A stretch of 64,000 bases of DNA from Paenibacillus lautus NBRC 15380 (GCF_004000945.1 NZ_BIMF01000002.1:620001-684000); one strand, 5' to 3'. Counted from the first letter of the stretch, positions 8,516 to 17,116 are shown. Numbers and translations: made by a program. Notes: a model not told the origin generated them from the letters alone.

Positions 8516-9598
8516 ATGAATATACAAAAAGATATCGACCGTGCAAGACTCGATGAGAAATCGCCGGACATGCCTTGGTTCGTACAGCAATTTATCGACT
8601 ACAAGCTCCCGGATCTCTCCCCCTCCACCCTGCTTGAATATGTAAGGGATTATGAAACGTTCTTTAATTGGCTCCGGTCGGAGGGGCTGTCACAAGCAAC
8701 CTCTAACCGAGAGGTGACGCTGCTTGAGCTGGAGACGCTGCGCATGGACAGCATTACCAGTTACCGATTATATCTGACTACGCGCCGGGAAGGGACCAAC
8801 TCCAGAATCACCGTTTCCCGCAAGCTCTCATCGCTGCGCTCCTTGTTTCATTATTTAAGCCAGATTGCAGAGGATGAGGATTTTTATCCGCTTCTCAAGC
8901 GTAACATCATGGCAAAAGTGGAAATTAAGCGAATTCATAAACCCAAAGATACGGCTGCCAAGTTAAAAGGAAAAATACTGGAAGAAGAAGAACTTCAGGA
9001 TTTCATCACTTACATTCACGAAGGATATGGGCTGGATGTGGAGCAGAACAAGCAGGCGCTCTATGCGCATGAACAAAATAAGGTCAGAGATGCCTGTATC
9101 GCCAGCCTCATATTAAATTCCGGTCTTCGTGTATCCGAAGTGGTCAATTTGAATCTTGCAGACATCGACCTGAACAATAAAATGCTGCATGTCTATCGTA
9201 AAGGGAATAATGACGAAACCTTCAAAACCCCGGTCTACTTCCGTGCTCAAGCCAAAGACGATCTTGAGTATTACCTGCAGCTTCGGCAGGCTCGCTACAA
9301 GGTGCCAAAAAAAGAAAAAGCTCTGTTCGTTGCACTGCGTAACGGCCAGAACGAAGGGCAGCGCATGACCAAACGGGCAATTCAGGCGATGATCATCAAA
9401 TATGCCAAGCGTTTTGGCAAGCCATCCCTGACCGTACATAAGCTGCGGCATTCGTTTGCAACCGACTATTATCTTCAAAATGATATCTACAAAACCAAAG
9501 AACAACTGGGACACGCTTCTACCGAGACAACCGAAGTGTACGCCCACTTAACGGACAAAACCATGTCCGAGGCGATTGAACGCCGCTCTGAAGATTAA
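8516..9598 (+). CDS. xerS: tyrosine recombinase XerS
   Basis: This 360-residue site-specific recombinase has a SAM-like core-binding domain (about 20-140) and a catalytic domain (about 150-355). All active-site residues are visible: R205 (NSGLRVSEV), K229 (VYRKGN), H308 and R311 (VHKLRH), H333 (LGHAS) and the nucleophile Y342 (TEVYAHL). The length and the extended segment between the domains match XerS, the single recombinase that resolves chromosome dimers in streptococci and lactococci, more than the ~300-residue XerC/XerD. The ATG at 8516 has GAGGTGG just upstream. The 203 nt before it hold no clear promoter and no recognisable difSL-like palindrome. Confidence 0.88.
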   Translation: MNIQKDIDRARLDEKSPDMPWFVQQFIDYKLPDLSPSTLLEYVRDYETFFNWLRSEGLSQATSNREVTLLELETLRMDSITSYRLYLTTRREGTNSRITVSRKLSSLRSLFHYLSQIAEDEDFYPLLKRNIMAKVEIKRIHKPKDTAAKLKGKILEEEELQDFITYIHEGYGLDVEQNKQALYAHEQNKVRDACIASLILNSGLRVSEVVNLNLADIDLNNKMLHVYRKGNNDETFKTPVYFRAQAKDDLEYYLQLRQARYKVPKKEKALFVALRNGQNEGQRMTKRAIQAMIIKYAKRFGKPSLTVHKLRHSFATDYYLQNDIYKTKEQLGHASTETTEVYAHLTDKTMSEAIERRSED

Positions 9599-9609
9599 CC
9601 ACAGCTTGT

Positions 9610-10113
9610 TTATAATGACAGCAGCAGCGACGTGACCCGCTCCGTGTCATTCCAAGTAAACAGGGGAACCGCTAGCCGCTGCTGTATCTCATGCAGGGCC
9701 GTCGGTTCCTTTAGCATTTCAGGACGCACCACGATACCCCTGATCTCCTCAACTTGATCCAGCAGCCCAATGTCCTCCGTTCCCCGCAGCAGTACGAGCT
9801 TCGGATAAGGCTGCATCTTATAACCTTCGACGAGCACCAGATCAAAATCGCTGTACAAATGGATCAACGACGCAAGTTCCAGCTCCGTTTCCATCAGCAT
9901 CGCCGTACGCCCCGGTGAAGCGATGGCGATCCCCTCGGCTCCCGCCTCACGGAATTTGTACGTGTCGGTCCCTTTGTGGTCCATTTCAAATCCGTGGCCA
10001 TCATGCTTGATGACGGCTGTCCGAGTGCCGTGCCATTTCAACTGTGGAATCAAGCTGGCAATCAACGTTGTTTTGCCGCTGTTCTTATAACCGCAGATTT
10101 GGAAAACCTTCAT
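9610..10113 (-). CDS. mobB: molybdopterin-guanine dinucleotide biosynthesis protein B
   Basis: MobB is a small P-loop GTPase that helps MobA attach GMP to molybdopterin. The 167-residue sequence starts directly with the fold: ICGYKNSGKTTL carries the Walker A loop at about residues 8-16, followed by AVIKHDGHGFEMDHKGTDTYKFREAGA, the typical switch region, and DLVLVEGYK as the Walker-B-like strand. Its start overlaps the end of moeA by 4 nt (ATGA), so the two are translationally coupled. No mobA, moaA or molybdoenzyme lies within the window. Confidence 0.93.
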   Translation of the reverse strand: MKVFQICGYKNSGKTTLIASLIPQLKWHGTRTAVIKHDGHGFEMDHKGTDTYKFREAGAEGIAIASPGRTAMLMETELELASLIHLYSDFDLVLVEGYKMQPYPKLVLLRGTEDIGLLDQVEEIRGIVVRPEMLKEPTALHEIQQRLAVPLFTWNDTERVTSLLLSL

Positions 10114-11402
10114 GTCCAGGCTCCCGGCAGAACGAGAACTTGTACGGTTTGGCCTTTAACTGCACCTCGAAGCTCTGGCGGAATCACAATTAAGCAGCCA
10201 CTGTCTTTGATCGTGATCATGACACTCGATTCATCAAGGGATGCAGGTGTCGCTATAAGCTTTCCATTTGACACCTCAAGGCTCCCCCGGACGAAACGGG
10301 TAAAGTTATTCACTTTCGAGTAATCCGAACCCAATTCTGCCGTCCATTCGATTAAAAACAACTGCTCCATGCCAAGCATCTTTCGGATCGCAGGTCTGAC
10401 AAACAACAGAAAGCCCACAAAACATGCCCCCGGATTACCCGATAGCGCGAAGAGCAGCTTACCCTCCTTCACAGCCGCGGTTGTCACACTTCCTGGACGC
10501 ATTGTGACTTTATTAAACAGCATGTCCAGACCGCCGGATGTCACCAGCTCGCCCATAATATCGTAGTCGCCTACAGAAACGCCGCCTGTCGTAACCACGA
10601 TGTCATACACCTGGAGCGCTTCCTCCACCTTCTGGCGGGCAAGCTCGATATCATCCGGGATCGCCTCCATAATCACCGGCACACCACCGGCTTCCCGAAT
10701 TTGCGATGCAAGCATATAGGTATTGCTGTTTCGGATTTTACCAGGTTCAAGCGGCTCGGTGATGTCCAATAGCTCGGTGCCCGTTGAGAAAATCCCTACT
10801 ACCGGCTGACGATACACTTCTACCTGATGTACTCCGAAGGTAGCCAGAACCGAAATTTCTCCAGGCCCGATGAGAGTTCCCCGGCGCAGGATCAAATCAC
10901 CTTCCTGAAGCTCGAATCCGAGGGGAGTGATATTCTTTCCCTTCTCGATGGACCGCTTGAAGCCTACATGGGTTAGGCCATCATCTTCCACTCGAAGCTC
11001 CGTCGCTTCAAGCATAACGACAGCGTCTGCCCCTTCAGGGACTTGAGCGCCTGTCATGATGCGGGAAGCCTTGCCTTGCTCGATTGGGATTGCAGATACA
11101 TATCCGCACGGGATCTGGTCGACAACCTCAAGCCACACCTTTTCCCCTAGATCGCATACCGCCAAATCCGCTGATCGAACGGCATAACCGTCCATGCCCG
11201 AACGGGCAAAAGCCGGAAACGGGTGGGGGGCGATGACATCGGAAGCAAGCACACGTCCATCACTGTCCTGCAGCCGAATGAGCTCCTCCTGACCAAGCCC
11301 CGCATAAGAAGCGGCAAGCGCTTGCGCGTCTGCTACCTGTAATGCGCGCCGATCAAATTTATGATTTTGTTTCTTAGGCGATATCGAATGATTATCCTTC
11401 AC
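10110..11402 (-). CDS. moeA: molybdopterin molybdenumtransferase MoeA
   Basis: MoeA inserts molybdate into adenylylated molybdopterin. The domain order is standard: N-terminal linker region with RSGMDGYAV, domain II/III with a gephyrin-like core (GIFSTGTELL, IRNSNTYML, TTGGVSVGDYD), the SGNPGACFVG loop and a C-terminal beta domain. The frame is open up to an ATG at 11492, but the best start is the GTG at 11402, preceded by GTGAGGG at 7 nt; it gives 430 residues, the usual family length, whereas the 30 extra residues are not MoeA-like. mobB overlaps its 3' end by 4 nt. Together they mark a capacity for molybdoenzymes. Confidence 0.93.
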   Translation of the reverse strand: MKDNHSISPKKQNHKFDRRALQVADAQALAASYAGLGQEELIRLQDSDGRVLASDVIAPHPFPAFARSGMDGYAVRSADLAVCDLGEKVWLEVVDQIPCGYVSAIPIEQGKASRIMTGAQVPEGADAVVMLEATELRVEDDGLTHVGFKRSIEKGKNITPLGFELQEGDLILRRGTLIGPGEISVLATFGVHQVEVYRQPVVGIFSTGTELLDITEPLEPGKIRNSNTYMLASQIREAGGVPVIMEAIPDDIELARQKVEEALQVYDIVVTTGGVSVGDYDIMGELVTSGGLDMLFNKVTMRPGSVTTAAVKEGKLLFALSGNPGACFVGFLLFVRPAIRKMLGMEQLFLIEWTAELGSDYSKVNNFTRFVRGSLEVSNGKLIATPASLDESSVMITIKDSGCLIVIPPELRGAVKGQTVQVLVLPGAWT

Positions 11403-11556
11403 AACGCATCCCTCACTTTCTGACTCAAAGAAAACTGACATTCTTACTGTACTACATTCTGAACAATCTTCAAACCGAGCACCAGGTCCCATCCATGCCC
11501 TCCGGCTCTATAAGCCATATAGAAAGACACCAACCGGGTGTGTATTTTTGATTGGA

Positions 11557-11590
11557 CAAAAAAAGCGCATGGTCACCAGACCATGCGCTT
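11557..11590 (-). terminator. rho-independent terminator of the pspA/DUF operon
   Basis: AAGCGCATGGTC and GACCATGCGCTT form a perfect 12-bp stem with a 4-nt loop, followed on the minus strand by TTTTTTTG. It sits 14 nt past the DUF4247 lipoprotein stop and ends the stress operon. Confidence 0.9.
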
Positions 11591-11603
11591 GAAACTTCTT
11601 GCA

Positions 11604-12335
11604 TTACCTTCGTCCCCTTCGGGAGATTTTGCCGGATCCGATTCGGGTCTTCGGCTTCTTGTACGATTTCTTCGGCGAATCGAACAAACCTCCGCCGCTT
11701 TCGCCGCGCTTAATCGTGCCGCGGTCTCCGCTTGTATCCGGATTTCGTCGGAACAGGCTTCCGCCGGTACCGGCAGAATCCTGACCGCGCCGGGTAATCT
11801 TACCGCTCCGGTCCACCGTCAGCGGCGGAGCGATCTTCTTATCCTGGCTTGTTGGCTTCTTATAGTTACCTTGTGCCGGTTTATACACATCTTTACTTGT
11901 ATAACCACGGTAACCTCCGCCGCCCATCGAATCAAATAAGTTCCCGATCAGAACGGCCGTTAAGTACCCTTGCAGGAAACTTGAATCATAGTTGCGCTGA
12001 ACATACTCTTTGGAATCGATTTCGATCAGCGTATCGGCCGGCTTCTGGGGATCCTGCTGTAAATGGTAATACTCATCCCCATACACCAAAAACATCCGCT
12101 CGCTATTCTCAGGAGACGATTGATCCGGCGTATTTGCCGCCATGAGCTCGCCTGCAACATCGGGAACGCTTTTATCAGCTGCCCGGTACACATAGGACGT
12201 TGCATTTCCGTCTCGATTGACGGATTCCAGCGGATAGGTATCTTTGATATTCGGCGCTCCGCATCCACTCAATAATGATACGAACAAACTCAGCACCAAT
12301 ATGATTTTTATAGATATAAAAGAGCGTTCCTTCAT
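11604..12335 (-). CDS. DUF4247 family lipoprotein
   Basis: The 243-residue protein starts with a type II signal peptide ending in the lipobox LLSGC, which makes C25 the lipidated residue and places it on the outer face of the membrane. The middle part (IKDTYPLESV...SYVYRAADKSVPDVAGEL) is the DUF4247 domain; the last 100 residues are basic, rich in Gly, Lys and Arg, and look disordered. It is the last gene of the PspA, DUF350, DUF4178 set, 10 bp after the DUF4178 gene, and ends at a strong terminator. Function is unknown; context suggests envelope stress. Confidence 0.82.
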   Translation of the reverse strand: MKERSFISIKIILVLSLFVSLLSGCGAPNIKDTYPLESVNRDGNATSYVYRAADKSVPDVAGELMAANTPDQSSPENSERMFLVYGDEYYHLQQDPQKPADTLIEIDSKEYVQRNYDSSFLQGYLTAVLIGNLFDSMGGGGYRGYTSKDVYKPAQGNYKKPTSQDKKIAPPLTVDRSGKITRRGQDSAGTGGSLFRRNPDTSGDRGTIKRGESGGGLFDSPKKSYKKPKTRIGSGKISRRGRR

Positions 12336-12345
12336 GCCACCACTC

Positions 12346-12852
12346 CTAAGTCGCCCGGATAACTCGAACGTCCCCCGGTATCACTTTCTCGCCTTCATAC
12401 AACATAAACCGCCCGTTCTGCCATTCAATTCGCAGCAGTTTGTAATCATCCGATTGGTATTGCCATACATGCTGCTCCCCACTTTGAGTAAACGCAGTGC
12501 GACCGGTAATCGAAACATGTCCCCCGTATTCCTCTTCCAAATGAAATACATGATCGTCCAAATCGATGATGGAGGGTACCTCATCCGGAGAATCCAGCCG
12601 TCCATCGATCGGAGAATACAAGGCATACTGAACCGTCTCGCGCTCTTCGATATGAAGATAAGCAATGGTGCTGCCATCCTGCAGCGTTAAGACGACTGCA
12701 TTACGACCGCGATTGTGCACGCGACCCGTGACTTCATAAGTGACCAGAGACACTTCGCAAATATCGCCGGGAGCCAGCTGCAGCATGCTTTTCTCTACCT
12801 TGGGCGGCTCCGGCTTACTAAATAAGTTGCTGATTCTTTTCCACATACTCAT
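12346..12852 (-). CDS. DUF4178 domain protein
   Basis: A 168-residue soluble protein with no signal peptide. After a basic start (MSMWKRISNLFSKPEPPK) it contains the DUF4178 beta-rich domain, with LAPGDICEVSLVTYEVTGR and the pair YALYSPIDGRL and IIDLDDHVFHLEEEYGG. DUF4178 is found beside PspA and DUF350 proteins in many bacteria (the YjfK group in E. coli), which matches the arrangement here. It is flanked by the DUF350 gene 30 bp upstream and the DUF4247 lipoprotein 10 bp downstream. The biochemical role is not known. Confidence 0.8.
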   Translation of the reverse strand: MSMWKRISNLFSKPEPPKVEKSMLQLAPGDICEVSLVTYEVTGRVHNRGRNAVVLTLQDGSTIAYLHIEERETVQYALYSPIDGRLDSPDEVPSIIDLDDHVFHLEEEYGGHVSITGRTAFTQSGEQHVWQYQSDDYKLLRIEWQNGRFMLYEGEKVIPGDVRVIRAT

Positions 12853-12882
12853 CTTTCCTGTCCCCTATCTCCATTATGCGTT

Positions 12883-13287
12883 CTATAGGCAAGCGGTAAT
12901 AATTAACGCTCCAACCACATGCAGCGATCCTGCAAACAAGCCGTATCCCGTCTTACCCTCGCGGGTGCCTTTATCAAGGTTCAGCTTGCCGAAATTACGC
13001 AGCATGAGCTCTGTCAACGATTCGAGAACCAACAATATGATAAACGAAATAATCGATACCACAATCGCTTCAAGCAGATGATATGATGTTCCGATCGACA
13101 CGGATAAAATATACCCTTGTGCGAACAGCTTCAGTATCAGTCTTGTGGTTACCGCCATATTACCCGCTTTCACTTCTTCAAGATCGTTATATTTCGTGAA
13201 CAGGGAATCCACAAACATCAAAACAAACAACAGCAGTCCACCGACAGCTGTCCAAAGCAATACACGCAAGATCATATCAAAATCCAT
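12883..13287 (-). CDS. DUF350 family membrane protein (YjfL-like)
   Basis: The likely start is the ATG at 13287, with GTGGAGG 8 nt upstream, giving 134 residues; the frame stays open to 13398 but the added residues are not family-like. Four hydrophobic segments are arranged as two pairs, as in the duplicated DUF350 fold: VLLWTAVGGLLLFVLMF, a helix around LILKLFAQGYILSVS, then IVVSIISFIILLVLESL, and GLFAGSLHVVGALIITACL. DUF350 proteins occur with PspA homologues, so the protein probably works at the inner membrane together with PspA. Confidence 0.82.
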   Translation of the reverse strand: MDFDMILRVLLWTAVGGLLLFVLMFVDSLFTKYNDLEEVKAGNMAVTTRLILKLFAQGYILSVSIGTSYHLLEAIVVSIISFIILLVLESLTELMLRNFGKLNLDKGTREGKTGYGLFAGSLHVVGALIITACL

Positions 13288-13389
13288 CGCTAAGCCTCCA
13301 CATTCAACATACGAAAAACTCATTGAGCCCCGGACTGCATCAATTAAAGACAAACGTCCATAAAGGGATGTTCCCCATGTATATCTACT

Positions 13390-13450
13390 ATCAAACAAAA
13401 GCGAAGGAGAAGCACAGCTGCTGCATTCAGCCCTGCTGTTTCTCCCTCGC
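13390..13450 (-). terminator. attenuator-like hairpin between pspA and DUF350
   Basis: GCGAAGGAGAAGCACAGC (13401-13418) pairs with GCTGTTTCTCCCTCGC (13435-13450) with one mismatch and a small bulge. On the minus strand the stem is followed by TTTTGTTTG. Lying just after pspA, it could let pspA be made in excess over the three downstream genes. Confidence 0.6.
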
Positions 13451-13489
13451 CCCCTAAACTATATACCTGTTAGACCACTGAATCCGTTT

Positions 13490-14158
13490 TTACTTGTTCT
13501 CGTATTGTTTCATCAAGGCTGCCAGCTCATCCTCAACGACTTTGTCCTTGCCAAGGTTCTCAAACTCTTCATCAAGGGATTTCTCTTTTGTCGACATTTC
13601 ATTGCTTGCTTCCGCACGTGCTTCCATTGCGAGCATCTTCTCTTCCATACGTTTCAAACCGGCAGACGCTGTATCAGAACCAAACCCGTTCATCGCTTTG
13701 TTTATCTCGGTTTGCGCTTTAGCAGCATTATAACGGGCTACCAAAGTTTCGCGCTTGTTCTTCATCGCTGTTAGCTGCTTACGCATTTCTTCCAGCTTGC
13801 TGCGCAGATTGTCAGCTGCCAGTTTGTTCTGATCATAGCTTGCTTTGTACTCATCACGCTTGGCCTCGGCGGCCTTCTTCTCTTCCAGCGCGCGGCGGGC
13901 AAGATCAACGTTTTGAGCTTGTGCTGCGGTATGAGCCTGCTGCGTGCGTTTTTCGACAAGCGCAGCTTGCTCTTCATAAAGTGCTTTAAAGCGTTTCTCG
14001 ATGGCAATTTGCGAAGCTACCGCTTTCTCGGCATCCTCAAGATCTTCCGTCATATCCCGAATGTACTGGTCCGTCATTTTAATCGGGTCTTCCGCCTTGT
14101 CGATAATGGCGTTAATATTGGACATGGTCAAATCGCGCAATCTTTTAAATATGGACAT
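13490..14158 (-). CDS. pspA: PspA/IM30 family membrane-stress protein
   Basis: The 222-residue protein is almost entirely coiled coil, as expected for the ESCRT-III-like PspA/Vipp1 family. It has the amphipathic first helix (MSIFKRLRDLTMSNINAII) that binds membranes, followed by AEDPIKMTDQYIRDM, the family hallmark, then Ala/Lys/Glu-rich helices to the end. PspA polymerises on damaged membranes and limits proton leakage. The gene is preceded by a sigma-W-type promoter at 14210-14235 and leads an operon with DUF350, DUF4178 and DUF4247 genes, the partners that accompany PspA in many genomes. Confidence 0.92.
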   Translation of the reverse strand: MSIFKRLRDLTMSNINAIIDKAEDPIKMTDQYIRDMTEDLEDAEKAVASQIAIEKRFKALYEEQAALVEKRTQQAHTAAQAQNVDLARRALEEKKAAEAKRDEYKASYDQNKLAADNLRSKLEEMRKQLTAMKNKRETLVARYNAAKAQTEINKAMNGFGSDTASAGLKRMEEKMLAMEARAEASNEMSTKEKSLDEEFENLGKDKVVEDELAALMKQYENK

Positions 14159-14209
14159 CGTTCTCTTCCTCTCGCTTTCACTTTAAAATACTGGTATATG
14201 ATTAATATT

Positions 14210-14235
14210 TACGTTGCATGCTCCAAAACGTTTCA
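14210..14235 (-). promoter_or_regulatory. sigma-W (ECF) promoter of the pspA operon
   Basis: On the minus strand TGAAAC (14235-14230) and CGTA (14213-14210) are separated by exactly 16 nt, an exact match to the sigma-W consensus of Bacillus. The expected start site leaves a leader of about 40 nt before pspA. In B. subtilis pspA is a known sigma-W target, so this agrees with an envelope-stress regulon. Confidence 0.82.
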
Positions 14236-14260
14236 AAATATTTTTTAGAGGTTGTTCATT

Positions 14261-15283
14261 TTAATACCCTCGTTCATATTGCTTGGGAACTTTCTGTCCG
14301 CCATCAAGCGCCTTGGCTGCATGAACAGCCCAGTAGGGATCGCGGAGCATCCCCCGGCCAATCGCCACCAGATCCGCTTTACCTGACAAAATAACCTCTT
14401 GCGCGGCATTGTAATCATCCAGCAATCCTACCGCAATAACAGGCACCTTTAACAGCTGCTTGAACTCTGCTGCCAGATCCACCTGATAACCGGGCTTCGC
14501 TTCCGGGCCGCCATTTGCACCGACCTGGCCTTCTCCCCCCGAGGAGATATGAAAGATATCGACACCGGCATCCCGGTAACGTTTGCAGATCTCCGCACAA
14601 TATTGCACATCGTAACCGCCGTCCACATATTCTTTTGCAGATACCCTCATCATGATCGGCATGCCTTCAGGCAGCACTTCCTTAACGGCTTGAACAACCC
14701 GCTCGCCGAACAGAGGAAGGTCTTGACCATATTCATCACTGCGCTGATTCGTCAGCGGCGAGTGAAACTGATGAATGAGGTAACCATGGGCGCCATGAAT
14801 CTCAACGGTATCAAACCCGGCTTCAACAGCTCGACGCGCACCTTCCTTGAAGGCTTGAATGAGCTCTTCCACTTCCGCCCCGGAGAGCACCTTGGGCATT
14901 TTGTAATGAGAGCTGAACGGAATCGCAGAAGGGGCTACCGACGGTTCAGCATCCTGCGCTTTTCTTCCGGCATGCCCAAGCTGAATACCGATCTTGGTTC
15001 CATAAGAATGCACGTTCTCCACAATACGGCGATAGGCTGGAATCTGATTGTCATCCCAGATCCCCGTATCCTGATTCGTAATGCGTCCATCAGGATGGAC
15101 ACCTGTCATTTCCACAATAATTAAGCCAGTACCTCCTACGGCACGGCTGACGTAATGAACAAAATGCCAATCATTCGGAATCCCGTCCCCAGCTTGAACG
15201 GAATATTGACACATCGGTGGCATAACAATGCGATTCTTGAGGGTCAAATTCTTGAAATTGTAAGGTGTAAACAAGTCTGCCAA
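14261..15283 (-). CDS. namA: NADPH dehydrogenase, old yellow enzyme of YqjM/NamA type
   Basis: This FMN-containing ene-reductase reduces activated C=C bonds of enals, enones and nitro compounds. The start is taken as the TTG at 15283, with AAGGAG 8 nt upstream; it gives 340 residues (ADLFTPYNFKNLTLKNRIV), matching YqjM in length and alignment, while the open frame up to 15349 adds non-homologous residues. Visible are C25 and Y27 (PPMCQYS), which tune the flavin in this subgroup, the substrate-binding His pair in EIHGAHGYL, and the FMN phosphate site AIGRGML. It ends 26 nt before the pspA sigma-W promoter. Confidence 0.92.
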   Translation of the reverse strand: MADLFTPYNFKNLTLKNRIVMPPMCQYSVQAGDGIPNDWHFVHYVSRAVGGTGLIIVEMTGVHPDGRITNQDTGIWDDNQIPAYRRIVENVHSYGTKIGIQLGHAGRKAQDAEPSVAPSAIPFSSHYKMPKVLSGAEVEELIQAFKEGARRAVEAGFDTVEIHGAHGYLIHQFHSPLTNQRSDEYGQDLPLFGERVVQAVKEVLPEGMPIMMRVSAKEYVDGGYDVQYCAEICKRYRDAGVDIFHISSGGEGQVGANGGPEAKPGYQVDLAAEFKQLLKVPVIAVGLLDDYNAAQEVILSGKADLVAIGRGMLRDPYWAVHAAKALDGGQKVPKQYERGY

Positions 15284-15340
15284 GCGATTATCTCCTTCCA
15301 TATCCAAATGATCAAGATGTAATAAAATCTGATACCGGTT

Positions 15341-15346
15341 ATTATA
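15341..15346 (-). promoter_or_regulatory. probable -10 element of namA
   Basis: A perfect TATAAT on the minus strand lies 58 nt upstream of the TTG start. The -35 region (TTTAGT at 17 nt) is poor, so the call rests mainly on the -10 and its spacing to the gene. Confidence 0.45.
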
Positions 15347-15445
15347 CACCTTTCTGCGGGAAAACTAAAAAACATCGCATTCCATATTGAGGATAATCGC
15401 CCGATCAACTGGGCATACCATATTAAAAAGCAAAGGGGGCCGATC

Positions 15446-16297
15446 GTGATGTTCAAACGATACTGCGCAGGAAGCTGCCTGTTGTGGATCATGTTATTCT
15501 TTTTTATGGTGCCGGACATCCCGGCAAACGCGTCCGCTGTACATAGTTTCTCACTTCACCCCCAGGACACTTCCGTCATGTCGGAGTCCGGTCAGATCAT
15601 GGATCATGCCAAGCGCAGTAAAACCCAAAATTCAGACGATGCGCCGTCTTTAAGTCAATTGCTGAGAAAATACCCGGATACCTTTCGCTCCAGCGGACCC
15701 CGGGTCAAACAGATCGCTCTGACCTTTGATGATGTTCCGGATCCCCGTTTTACCGGGAAAGTACTGGATGTCCTCAAAGAGTATCAGGTAAATGCCACAT
15801 TCTTTGCAGTGGGGGAACGCGCCAAAAAACACCCCGCTCTCGCGAAACGAATCCATGAAGAAGGTCATGCCATTGGCAATCACTCTTATAATCACGCGCA
15901 GCTGAACAAGCTGAGCCTGGACAAATTCAAAAGCCAAATCGAACGTACCAATACGATCTTGAAATCCCTAACCGGAGTGGATCCTCGGCTAATCCGTCCG
16001 CCTTATGGCGATATTAACGAAGAGCAGCTTCAATGGGCACGCAAAAACGGATACAAAGTCGTGAATTGGAATGTTGACTCCCTCGATTGGAAAGGACTGC
16101 CTAAGGAAGAGGTTAAGCGCAACATTCTATCAGCGGTCGGGCCAGGCTCGATCGTACTCCAACATGCCGGAGGTGGCGTGGGATCGGACCTAACCGGAAC
16201 GATCGAAGCGCTCCCGGATATTATTACCGAACTGCGGAGTAAGGGATATAGCTTCGTGACACTTCCGGAGATGTTAGGAGTATCAGAGTCGAGATAG
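15446..16297 (+). CDS. secreted polysaccharide deacetylase (NodB domain)
   Basis: The protein has 283 residues when started at the GTG at 15446 (an ATG follows directly at 15449; AAAGGGGG precedes both). A signal peptide covers about 30 residues. The NodB catalytic domain (about 85-280) has the five usual motifs: TFDD (D95 and D96), the zinc histidines in H146-SYN-H150, RPPYG near 190, VDSLDW, and the late LQHAGGG. It should remove acetyl groups from peptidoglycan GlcNAc/MurNAc or from chitin-like polymers at the cell wall. It stands alone, convergent with the LysM-3D gene across a shared hairpin. Confidence 0.9.
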   Translation: MMFKRYCAGSCLLWIMLFFFMVPDIPANASAVHSFSLHPQDTSVMSESGQIMDHAKRSKTQNSDDAPSLSQLLRKYPDTFRSSGPRVKQIALTFDDVPDPRFTGKVLDVLKEYQVNATFFAVGERAKKHPALAKRIHEEGHAIGNHSYNHAQLNKLSLDKFKSQIERTNTILKSLTGVDPRLIRPPYGDINEEQLQWARKNGYKVVNWNVDSLDWKGLPKEEVKRNILSAVGPGSIVLQHAGGGVGSDLTGTIEALPDIITELRSKGYSFVTLPEMLGVSESR

Positions 16298-16307
16298 ATC
16301 TGTCTAA

Positions 16308-16353
16308 CAAAAAAAGACGGCTGACTGGAGCACTGATCCAGACTAGCCGTCTT
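16308..16353 (-). terminator. terminator between the deacetylase and LysM-3D genes
   Basis: AAGACGGCT and AGCCGTCTT enclose an inner GGA/TCC pairing. The T-run (TTTTTTTG) lies on the minus-strand side, so it mainly ends the LysM-3D transcript; the stem can also serve the plus-strand gene. Confidence 0.75.
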
Positions 16354-16390
16354 CCGTATTAGAATTGTTATTTCATGAGGATGGGTTGAA

Positions 16391-17116
16391 TTATTCGATA
16401 ATGAACAATTTGATGTCCTGAATGCCGAATTGCTTCACGGCTGATTGTGAACCCGGAATGAAGATATCAATCCGATTCCCTTTAATAGCCCCGCCGATAT
16501 CACGAGCTTCTGCTACAAATGCCTTTTTCGGTAGTCCTGGATGCTCGTGTCCTGTTACAAGCACCTTGGTGCCGAGCGGAATGATCTTGGGATCCACCGC
16601 AATGGTACCGAGCTCAAGGGAATTTCCGAAGTAATCAACAGCACCCCATTTCCCGTTCTCGCTTGCGGCAGCAGAATAAGCGGTTGCCTTGACCGACAAT
16701 GTTTTGCTGTAATTAAACGTCTTGCCCCATGCTTCCACCACGTTCTTCTCAGAGGAAACGCTCAAGCTAGGCGTAAACCCGGAGGTACCTGGAGCGATGG
16801 GTGCAGCAGACGCCGTCGAGTTCATCGATACCGAACCGGGGATGGTGATTTTCAGACCCTGGTATATATTTGTTGCTTTAATCGTTGGATTCGCCTTCAT
16901 CAGCTTGTCCATGTTAACGCCGTACTGTTTGGACAAGAAATAAAAGGTATCGCCGTTCTTGGCCACATGCACTGCGCTTGCATGTGCCTGCAGACCCCCT
17001 CCGGCAAAAGTCAAGCCAAGGGCAACGGCTGTAATGGTAAACCATTTTGCAGTTTTTCCAGCGATCTTATGGTTAAGTCCACGATTTTTAGTCCATGATT
17101 TCATTTGTTGTAACAT
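16391..17116 (-). CDS. secreted LysM and 3D-domain cell wall protein (YocH-like)
   Basis: The 241-residue protein has a signal peptide (hydrophobic core around residues 26-42, cleavage near AHA-S), one LysM peptidoglycan-binding module (about 48-93: VHVAKNGDTFYFLSKQYGVN), a Ser/Ala linker, and a C-terminal 3D domain (about 138-241). The three aspartates naming this double-psi barrel are visible in IAVDPKIIPLG, EARDIGG and NRIDIFI. Such proteins are lytic transglycosylase-like muralytic enzymes or resuscitation factors. AAGGAGG precedes the start. YocH is WalRK-controlled in B. subtilis, but I see no clean WalR box here. Confidence 0.88.
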   Translation of the reverse strand: MLQQMKSWTKNRGLNHKIAGKTAKWFTITAVALGLTFAGGGLQAHASAVHVAKNGDTFYFLSKQYGVNMDKLMKANPTIKATNIYQGLKITIPGSVSMNSTASAAPIAPGTSGFTPSLSVSSEKNVVEAWGKTFNYSKTLSVKATAYSAAASENGKWGAVDYFGNSLELGTIAVDPKIIPLGTKVLVTGHEHPGLPKKAFVAEARDIGGAIKGNRIDIFIPGSQSAVKQFGIQDIKLFIIE

